11,170 nt of DNA from RGIG8748 sp045545635 (GTDB lineage: Bacteria > Bacillota > Clostridia > UMGS1810). Positions 5,325 to 11,170 of the stretch are shown here, in pieces; positions within the stretch are counted from its first letter, which is position 1; each line of letters starts with the position of its first letter. The stretch spans positions 1-11,170 of the forward strand of contig JAZQBI010000128.1 in NCBI GenBank assembly GCA_045545635.1. The letters run 5' to 3'. A program made the position numbers and the translations under genes. The notes under the pieces are model-generated. The model was not told the origin of the DNA and did no database searches. It was given only the letters and a program-made list of their open reading frames with translations.

Positions 5325-7283
5325 CTATTTTTTTAGTCTTACTGCCTTGAGGTCAATGTATCCCACGGGAATAATTGCCTTGTCGTTTTCAATTTTACAT
5401 TCTGCACCACTATCAAAGCAGTCTATAATCTGCGTGCAGTCGGTATCAAGCTCAATGGTGTCCTCTGACTGCGAGCATATGAAGAGGAGGTAATCATCCT
5501 CACGTTCATAGTAGGAAATGACCGCACTATCCTTGCCTGGTATAAATTTGGTGTTTTCCCAGTACGGAACCCAGTTTGCATTCACTATGTCATACTCATC
5601 GTAGAGCGACCATATTTTCGAAACAAACTCCATGTCACCCGGTCTGCACACTCTAGGCAAAACATTGTGCACAACCGAGAAACCAGCAATCTTGCGAATT
5701 GTAAGCGCACCGTTGGTGTATGCGATAAAGTTGCACGGAATACCAAAATTCTGCCCGAGGAACTCAGCACGGAAGCAGTCTGTTCTCATACGCTTGACAT
5801 CCTGCTCCAGAAAGTCGAGGATGTTTTCACCGTCAAAATAGCTGTCGGCAAAGCTAAGCACCGGTGCGCAGCAACAGCTACTCTGGTGCGCATCCACAAG
5901 ACCGCCCCTTTCGTGGACTATATCATAGAGTTTCTTTACAAACTCTCTTAGTTCGTAAATCGGAAAGGTATGGTGAAGATTTCCATTCTTGTCACGATAA
6001 CCACAGCCATGAGCCTCGTTGGCACAGCCTGCAGGTGAATAAGTACCGTCTGTGTAGATACCATCTACACCATAGTTATCCATAACATATTTCACTCTTT
6101 CCAACATTACCTCACCATAGCCTCCGTTGAAGCAGACTCTGTAGTCTCTCTGTGCAGGATTTCTCTGCCATCCGCCTATGTAATGTTCCTTTGCATTCTT
6201 ACACAAAAATTTGTCAGCGTTTTTGTTAAAATCAGGAGCAAGCGAGGAATATTCGTATCCAAAGTAGACCATAACCTTTAGTCCCAGAGCGTGGCAATCT
6301 TCTACGAACTTTTTGAATTTTTCCTCATTTTCGGGAAGTCCGTAGTTCTGTATTTCGCTCCATTCCTCATGGATAACAAACCACTTTGCACCCGATTTTG
6401 CAACCTTTTCCAAAAGTTCAAAGTTTTCCTCTGCCCGTATGGGACTGCTTTTTGCAATATTGCTGAAGCGTGTAGGATTGAAGTTATCACAGTAGAGGTG
6501 CACGGTTCTCCAGTCTATTAAGTTTCGTATGTCCATTTTTTTGACAGGTGTAGGCTGAAAAGCTATGGAATAATTTATGGGCTGCATACAGTCAATCCAG
6601 TCATCCTGCTGACCTTGCCACAACGGATGTGCACCATCAAGGAGATTATAGCGGATGGTAGTGTATTCCTCCCCTTTTTCCACAACGATTACTTCATCGT
6701 TGTTTTTTGTTTCAATATTTTCTGCACTCGGCATAACAATACTTAGTCCGCCGTACTCCCAACCTGTCCAGAAATTCGGTTTGTGAGCAAAGACAGTTTT
6801 GCCGTCGGGTACTGAATAAGCACTTATTACATTCATCGCTGTGCTTATCTGGTCACCTGAATTGGGCCAGTAATGAAGGAAAGATGCGTATTCGTTCTTT
6901 ACAGGAATATCAATATAGAGACCGTTTAGTTCAGAGGATTCTCCCTTAAAGGGAAGCAGACAAAAGTCTATTCTTGTGAAACCATCAAATTCTATTGTAA
7001 CAGTTGCATTGACAATCAAGTTTTCTGCCACCTGTGCAATGGTATATACTGCCTTTTCTTCATTTGCCTCATGCTTTATTACTCTCTGGTCTGTCCATTG
7101 ACCTTTTTTATCACCAAAAAAAGCATTTAAGCTGATGGGTGCTGCCAATATTTCTTTACCAAAAATTTTGACAGTTGAGGGAAATGCTGACCTATCAAAG
7201 CCAATTTCTCTGTTCCATACCTTGGCATTTATGGAAAATTCATCGTTTGTTGATTCAAGAGGTATCCAATCTTTAATTTTCAT
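5325..7283 (-). CDS. Putative glycoside hydrolase, DUF6067/GH123_N-like with TIM-barrel region
   Basis: A 652-residue cytoplasmic-type protein (no signal peptide). Residues 1-250 look like a beta-rich domain with WTGWEYGGL (172-180), a pattern I associate with DUF6067/GH123_N proteins. Residues 255-580 look like a TIM barrel, with WFVIHEEWSE (301-310), GLKVMVYFGY (334-343), GWQRNPAQRDYRVCFN (371-386), VDGIYTDGTYSP (406-417) and SYFDGENILD (481-490). Asp412, Asp484 and Glu486 are candidate catalytic residues. A beta-sandwich tail with GKDSAVISYY follows and ends in RLKK. The adjacent Asp-Glu pair of true GH123 enzymes was not seen, so N-acetylgalactosaminidase activity should not be assumed. 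The ATG follows AAAGGAGAA by 7 nt and lies 44 nt after the DUF5107 gene. The stop codon is TAG. Glycan hydrolysis is likely; linkage and sugar are unknown. Confidence 0.7.
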   Translation of the reverse strand: MKIKDWIPLESTNDEFSINAKVWNREIGFDRSAFPSTVKIFGKEILAAPISLNAFFGDKKGQWTDQRVIKHEANEEKAVYTIAQVAENLIVNATVTIEFDGFTRIDFCLLPFKGESSELNGLYIDIPVKNEYASFLHYWPNSGDQISTAMNVISAYSVPDGKTVFAHKPNFWTGWEYGGLSIVMPSAENIETKNNDEVIVVEKGEEYTTIRYNLLDGAHPLWQGQQDDWIDCMQPINYSIAFQPTPVKKMDIRNLIDWRTVHLYCDNFNPTRFSNIAKSSPIRAEENFELLEKVAKSGAKWFVIHEEWSEIQNYGLPENEEKFKKFVEDCHALGLKVMVYFGYEYSSLAPDFNKNADKFLCKNAKEHYIGGWQRNPAQRDYRVCFNGGYGEVMLERVKYVMDNYGVDGIYTDGTYSPAGCANEAHGCGYRDKNGNLHHTFPIYELREFVKKLYDIVHERGGLVDAHQSSCCCAPVLSFADSYFDGENILDFLEQDVKRMRTDCFRAEFLGQNFGIPCNFIAYTNGALTIRKIAGFSVVHNVLPRVCRPGDMEFVSKIWSLYDEYDIVNANWVPYWENTKFIPGKDSAVISYYEREDDYLLFICSQSEDTIELDTDCTQIIDCFDSGAECKIENDKAIIPVGYIDLKAVRLKK

Positions 7284-7327
7284 AATACAGTTCTCCTTTG
7301 TGATTTTGTTTGAAAAATTATTTTTAA

Positions 7328-9430
7328 TCAGGATTCTACACGATATTTATTGTCACGGTCAAAGGACATACGGAAGTCAATACTTTCGGGCGGAGGACAC
7401 TTTTCCCACGCTTCATCTATAAGCTTATCCAGCACCTCATCAGTTAGTACCTCGATGCCTCTCTCCTTTGCTATTTTGGTTGCGCAGTATTCAAACCACA
7501 CATTTGTAAGTGAATTCTCACCCTCGGCTATAGCATAGTGGTCATATTCAAAAAATTCTCTCAGAAAATCAAGCTTTTGGAGCTTTACCGCCGAATACGC
7601 CGTTACTATCATAACCCTGTCTTCTTTTTGCATACTTTCTGGGAGCGAATTGTAAGTTTCCCATGCCTTTTCGTATTTATTTGCCTTTACAAGAAGGTCA
7701 AGATACTCTACCGCAACAGAAAAATCAAGAATTCCAAGGTCAATTGCCTTTTCGTAATACTCCTCGGCTTTATCCATGGTTCCGTGCTGCTTTTCCCACA
7801 AAGCAAGGTTGCGATATGCCCACACAGAGGGACAAAGCTCAATGGATTTCAGCCACGCATTTTTGGCTTTTGCAACATATTCACTACGCTTATCCCACAT
7901 TTCTGCCTCAGCGGCAATCACACCGGTTTCTGCCATTTCGAAGTCAGCAACACCAATGTTGAGCATAGTAAACCAGTTGTCAGGTTCTACACTGAGACTC
8001 TCTTCCATGAGACTGAGCCATTTTTTTCCTGTCATCCACGATGTGGGTATTTCTGCGGGAGATTTTTGGAGCATAGTGCCATCAACCAAAAGTGAAAGCC
8101 ATGGTTTTTCAACCTCACCTATCGTAAACTCGGGGAAACAGAGATTTTCGGGTACTTTTCCGTCGTTGCACTTTTTCATTCGCATAATTTCAAGAGCACC
8201 AAATCCACTACCATAGTGAATGAGGTCGTTTTCTTCCACCTTTTTGTCTGCAAGTGCAGCACACATTTTGTCATATTTTGTAAGAAGTTCAATGGTAAGA
8301 GCCTTGTCGATATTTTGCTCACAATACACATTGGCATCATGCAGTGATACTCCATGTACTTTTTCCTTATCAAGTTCCATCCCGCCAAAGCACTGAGTCC
8401 ACTCTATGACCTCATTGGCACCAAACACTTTGTCGTGCACCTGAGAGCGTGCGATTCCCGCCTGTATTTCTGCATAATAACCTGTTCCTTTGTCAGACAG
8501 ATACTCCTGCCAATGCTTACCTGCATGATGATTGCCCCAGCAGAAAAGCTTGCGGTACAAAAGAGGTGCAGTAGAACGCTCGTAGAAGGTAAATCCGTCC
8601 TCGTATGATGCCGCCTCCCAGGCATCTGTGAATCTTTCATCCGGCTGGAAGAAGTAGTCAAAACCTCTTGTTGCCTGACTCGGATACGAAAGGTCTGCAC
8701 CGGGCATTGCATCTATGTACGGGAGAGTGGTGTAGTCAAAGATGCGATTCATAAAGAAAATTACCTTTTCACTTGAAGCAAGGACACGCGTCTTACCGGT
8801 ATCGGGAACTGCAATATTTGTCCACCAATATGTGGTTGTGGCTTCATCAAAGGGATTAACTATCTTGACATGGCAAATCAGATGCTTTGAATCATCCGGC
8901 AAGTGGAAATCCATCTGCCAGAACACACCTGTGCAACGCTCAAATTCGTACATTCTAAGAAAATCGTTGCCATCATCATCGTTAAGAATCGCAGTAAACA
9001 TATTGTCACAGGTTGTAAAAGTGTGACCGTAAGAGCCTATATTCCACTCTATACCGCCCGAAAGCCAAGCATCTCTTATGGCAAGATTGGCAGGCTGAAA
9101 AACAGGGTTTTTCATAAGAAGCTCTCGGTCCACCTTTTTGTCAAACAAAGAGTACAATCTGCCGCCGTACTCCGGCCAGAATTCTGCTCTGAGGTATTCA
9201 TTTTCCAGTACGCAGGTCTTGATACTCATAGGAACTCTCTTCCTTGAATATCTGTCCTGCACTGTGTACGGAAGAACCTTGACGGTTATTCCAACATCCT
9301 CTTGCAGTTCTTTTGGAAAGTCGTCCTTTACACTTCCTTTGAGTGCGGCATGATCGCGGAATTTGGGAAGCGGACTGGTCCCCTCAATGGGTGCTCCCAA
9401 AATTTCTGTTGGGGTGATTTTGATTTTCAT
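7328..9430 (-). CDS. DUF5107 domain protein with C-terminal TPR-like repeats
   Basis: A 700-residue protein without a signal peptide. Residues 70-350 carry DUF5107 (PF17128) landmarks: LENEYLRAEFWPEYGGRL (75-92), NPVFQPANLAIRDAWLSGG (108-126), EWNIGSYGHT (128-137) and TTYWWTNIAVP (199-209). The fold is probably a galactose-mutarotase-like beta-sandwich. Residues about 485-600 look like tetratricopeptide helices, for example AWLKSIELCPSVWAYRNLAL and KAEEYYEKAIDLG. DUF5107/TPR proteins accompany glycosidases and sugar transporters in many bacteria, and their activity is undetermined; carbohydrate binding or hydrolysis is the reasonable guess. The start follows AAAGGGAA by 7 nt. The stop codon (TGA) lies 44 nt before the GH-like gene, so the two are almost surely cotranscribed. 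It appears to be the first gene after the terminator at 9478-9513, so a promoter should lie in 9431-9480, though no clean one is visible. Confidence 0.85.
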   Translation of the reverse strand: MKIKITPTEILGAPIEGTSPLPKFRDHAALKGSVKDDFPKELQEDVGITVKVLPYTVQDRYSRKRVPMSIKTCVLENEYLRAEFWPEYGGRLYSLFDKKVDRELLMKNPVFQPANLAIRDAWLSGGIEWNIGSYGHTFTTCDNMFTAILNDDDGNDFLRMYEFERCTGVFWQMDFHLPDDSKHLICHVKIVNPFDEATTTYWWTNIAVPDTGKTRVLASSEKVIFFMNRIFDYTTLPYIDAMPGADLSYPSQATRGFDYFFQPDERFTDAWEAASYEDGFTFYERSTAPLLYRKLFCWGNHHAGKHWQEYLSDKGTGYYAEIQAGIARSQVHDKVFGANEVIEWTQCFGGMELDKEKVHGVSLHDANVYCEQNIDKALTIELLTKYDKMCAALADKKVEENDLIHYGSGFGALEIMRMKKCNDGKVPENLCFPEFTIGEVEKPWLSLLVDGTMLQKSPAEIPTSWMTGKKWLSLMEESLSVEPDNWFTMLNIGVADFEMAETGVIAAEAEMWDKRSEYVAKAKNAWLKSIELCPSVWAYRNLALWEKQHGTMDKAEEYYEKAIDLGILDFSVAVEYLDLLVKANKYEKAWETYNSLPESMQKEDRVMIVTAYSAVKLQKLDFLREFFEYDHYAIAEGENSLTNVWFEYCATKIAKERGIEVLTDEVLDKLIDEAWEKCPPPESIDFRMSFDRDNKYRVES

Positions 9431-9477
9431 AACAATTCCCTTTCTGTGGTATTTAAGTGCGGTATAATAAATTTATC

Positions 9478-9513
9478 GTAAAAAACGGAGCCAAAGCCAA
9501 TGGCTTCGGCTCC
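9478..9513 (-). terminator. Rho-independent terminator of the repeat-protein gene
   Basis: The stem pairs GGAGCC with GGCTCC and AAGCC with GGCTT around one mismatch and a 3-nt loop (9487-9513). On the minus strand it is followed by GTTTTTTA (9480-9485 region). It starts 8 nt after the stop codon of the gene ending at 9522 and separates it from the DUF5107 gene. Confidence 0.92.
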
Positions 9514-9521
9514 ACCGGGTT

Positions 9522-11170
9522 TTACTGAGCATTTATCACTATTTCAGAATTAAATTTGCTTAAATCTGCTGGGGTAAGGTTAGTATCCCATACAAAAGCA
9601 CGGACTTTGTTTCCTGCTGCAACACTAAGTGTCATATCACTTACTGTAACAACATTGTACAGAGGTGTTTTGTCAAGTTTAGTTGCCTTGACAAAGTCTG
9701 TACCATTATATTCTGCGATTATAATCATAAGGTCTCTTGTTGTATTTGCTGTTACATCAAGTACTGCATTTGTTCCGGACTGTGTTAATGCAAACTCAGA
9801 AACACGCATTCCGTCAACTGTAATCTTGATGCCGGTCTGCAAACCATAATCTGCAGATGTTGCAAGGATTGTATACTTGCCTGGGAGTACATCTTCTGCT
9901 ACATCTACTGTGTATGCACCATTCTCGCCTTCGGTAATGGTTATACCGTCCACAACTTCTGTTCTGGTTTCGTTAAGAACAGTATAGATAAGGTTCTGCT
10001 CAAGCTTACCTTCTATTCCAATCTGGTTTAATACCTTTGCATTACCTTCAAGGCTACCGCCGGGAACAGTTTTCTTGTTTTCCATAGTGTTGGAAACTTC
10101 AAATGCAACTTCTTCTGCAAGATATGCAGTAGTGGGTTTAACATTTACTTTGGTTCCAACTGCAGGTGCTGTAAGTCCGTTATCCGCATACCAAGTGCCA
10201 AACGGATTCAATATGCCGTAACAGTTGAAGGCAGTGCTGGCTGCAGTTACACCTGCTGTAAGTGTTGTCTTGAAGGTTTGCCACTCATCACCGCTGGCAG
10301 TTACAGTCCAATAATCATAATCATGTGTACCTGTCATATAGCTTGTTGTAGGGTATAAATCCACTGCAAATATTGGTTCGGGATTTATTTCGGGAGCAGC
10401 ATTTTGTGCCTCTACCATGATTACATAGTTTTTACCGGATTGGAATTTTTTGTCATTAGCTGCTACATTTGCTCCACCGTATACAGGCATAGCCGTACTC
10501 AAGGTGTTTTCTGAAGCATATGTAACCTGAAGAACATGTGTTCCAAGCTTTTCATCAAACACATAGGATGTATACGGTGTGGTGTTGCTTCCGTTGTAGG
10601 ATATATTAAAATTAGTTACATCTTTGCTTCTGAAAATATGTTCCGGTATTTCTGTTTCATATATATCATCATAGCTTGCAGCAAGAACCTTGATGTTTGC
10701 ACCCTTCTGCATGGAGTATTCATTGGATACAGCAAGGATTACATAATCACCTGCAGGTACACTGTCTGCAATGTTTATTGTGTATGCACCGTTTTCACCC
10801 TTGGTAAATGTGAATCCGTCTACTATATTTTCTCTGTTGGAATCAAGTGCTATAAAACTAATGTTCTGATTAAGTTTACCCTCTATACCAATCTGGTTGA
10901 TAACCGATGCCTTGCCGGTGATGCTTCCGCCTGCAAGGGCTACATCTTTACCATCAATGGTATTAGCAACTTCATATGCTATTTCTTCTGCAAGATATGC
11001 AGTAGTGGGTTTAACATTTACTTTGGTTCCAACTGCAGGTGCTGTAAGTCCGTTATCCGCATACCAAGTGCCAAACGGATTCAATATACCGTAACAGATG
11101 AAGGCAGTTCTCGTTGCAGTTACACCTGCTGTAAGTGTTGTCTTGAAGGTTTGCCATTCATCACCGCTGG
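9522..11170 (-). CDS. Large extracellular-type modular repeat protein, N-terminus outside window
   Basis: The frame is open to the window edge, so the 549 visible residues are only the C-terminal part. The sequence alternates two modules. One is a beta-sandwich of about 150 residues, with VTASGDEWQTFKTTLTAGV and ILNPFGTWYADNGL, resembling a carbohydrate-binding module of the CBM4/9 kind. The other is an Ig-like module of about 100 residues, with NQIGIEGKL, GENGAYT and PAGDYVILA or PGKYTILA. The unit repeats every 291 residues. The last about 90 residues form a different small domain with RAFVWDTNLTP, like the VWD-containing tails common in clostridial surface and secreted proteins. Alanine-, threonine- and asparagine-rich composition supports export. 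No SLH, LPXTG or dockerin is seen at the C-terminus. A catalytic domain and a signal peptide could lie upstream. Glycan adhesion or a polysaccharide-degrading enzyme are both possible. Confidence 0.8.
   Translation of the reverse strand, partial: SGDEWQTFKTTLTAGVTATRTAFICYGILNPFGTWYADNGLTAPAVGTKVNVKPTTAYLAEEIAYEVANTIDGKDVALAGGSITGKASVINQIGIEGKLNQNISFIALDSNRENIVDGFTFTKGENGAYTINIADSVPAGDYVILAVSNEYSMQKGANIKVLAASYDDIYETEIPEHIFRSKDVTNFNISYNGSNTTPYTSYVFDEKLGTHVLQVTYASENTLSTAMPVYGGANVAANDKKFQSGKNYVIMVEAQNAAPEINPEPIFAVDLYPTTSYMTGTHDYDYWTVTASGDEWQTFKTTLTAGVTAASTAFNCYGILNPFGTWYADNGLTAPAVGTKVNVKPTTAYLAEEVAFEVSNTMENKKTVPGGSLEGNAKVLNQIGIEGKLEQNLIYTVLNETRTEVVDGITITEGENGAYTVDVAEDVLPGKYTILATSADYGLQTGIKITVDGMRVSEFALTQSGTNAVLDVTANTTRDLMIIIAEYNGTDFVKATKLDKTPLYNVVTVSDMTLSVAAGNKVRAFVWDTNLTPADLSKFNSEIVINAQ
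10110..10297 (-). repeat. Near-identical direct repeat, downstream copy
   Basis: About 188 nt matching 10983-11170 at an offset of 873 nt (291 codons), with only a handful of differences. It lies in the CBM-like module that contains NPFGTWYADNGL and KVNVKPTTAYLAEE. The flanking Ig-like modules are clearly more diverged. Confidence 0.9.
10983..11170 (-). repeat. Near-identical direct repeat, upstream copy cut by window edge
   Basis: The partner of 10110-10297, encoding the same CBM-like segment. Differences include TAAST to TATRT and FNCYG to FICYG. The repeat runs to the end of the window, so its full length and any further copies are unknown. Confidence 0.9.

Noticed and set aside
7538..8216. 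Long plus-strand open frames (up to 185 codons) opposite the DUF5107 gene
   Set aside because: They are antisense to a gene with clear domain motifs, have no family-like motifs and have no convincing ribosome binding site; shadows of the codon pattern.
9463..9468. Perfect TATAAT on the plus strand in the spacer before the DUF5107 gene
   Set aside because: No -35-like hexamer at proper spacing and no plus-strand gene downstream; on the minus strand the same AT-rich patch gives only a weak -10 candidate.
9522..11170. The tandem repeat as a CRISPR, satellite or mobile-element array
   Set aside because: The unit is 873 nt, in frame, and codes for continuous protein modules.

Overview
The window looks like a piece of a Firmicutes chromosome, most likely a gut-type Clostridia. 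The supports are AT-rich DNA, strong AGGAGG-type ribosome binding sites before nearly every gene, tight minus-strand operon packing, and the protein families present. Genus and species cannot be told from the sequence. Every gene I can support is on the minus strand, so transcription runs from high to low coordinates. I found no tRNA, rRNA, CRISPR array, insertion sequence or phage gene.

In the direction of transcription, the layout is as follows. The window opens inside a large extracellular-type repeat protein (11170 to 9522) that ends at a clear rho-independent terminator (about 9513 to 9478). Two large carbohydrate-related genes follow, 44 nt apart: a DUF5107/TPR protein (9430 to 7328) and a DUF6067/GH123_N-like putative glycoside hydrolase (7283 to 5325). 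A 216-nt gap carries a possible dockerin-like fragment and a perfect 12-bp hairpin. Next come class I mannose-6-phosphate isomerase ManA (5108 to 4164) and a small alpha/beta hydrolase (3957 to 3220). These are followed by a CapA-family metallophosphatase-like protein (2804 to 1725), a sugar-phosphate isomerase/epimerase-like gene split by an in-frame amber codon (1712 to 801), and the N-terminal part of a neutral-ceramidase-family protein (778 to the window edge).

The theme is intracellular processing of sugars from complex glycans. An extracellular modular protein would bind or act on a polymer. The GH-like enzyme and the DUF5107 protein would handle oligosaccharides. ManA would feed mannose-6-P into glycolysis. 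The isomerase, the hydrolase and the ceramidase-fold enzyme would remodel substrates. This pathway view is inference.

The most striking feature is gene decay in the spacers. Between the hydrolase and capA lie the C-terminal tail of a UDP-glucose 4-epimerase (galE) and, overlapping it by ATGA, an internally deleted sugar-1-phosphate nucleotidyltransferase. Between manA and the hydrolase lies what looks like the C-terminal part of a Gfo/Idh/MocA oxidoreductase. Between the GH-like gene and manA is a possible dockerin-like tail. Together with the amber-interrupted isomerase, these suggest that a larger sugar-catabolic locus has been eroded and spliced together here. I did not see a convincing new defence or mobile system.
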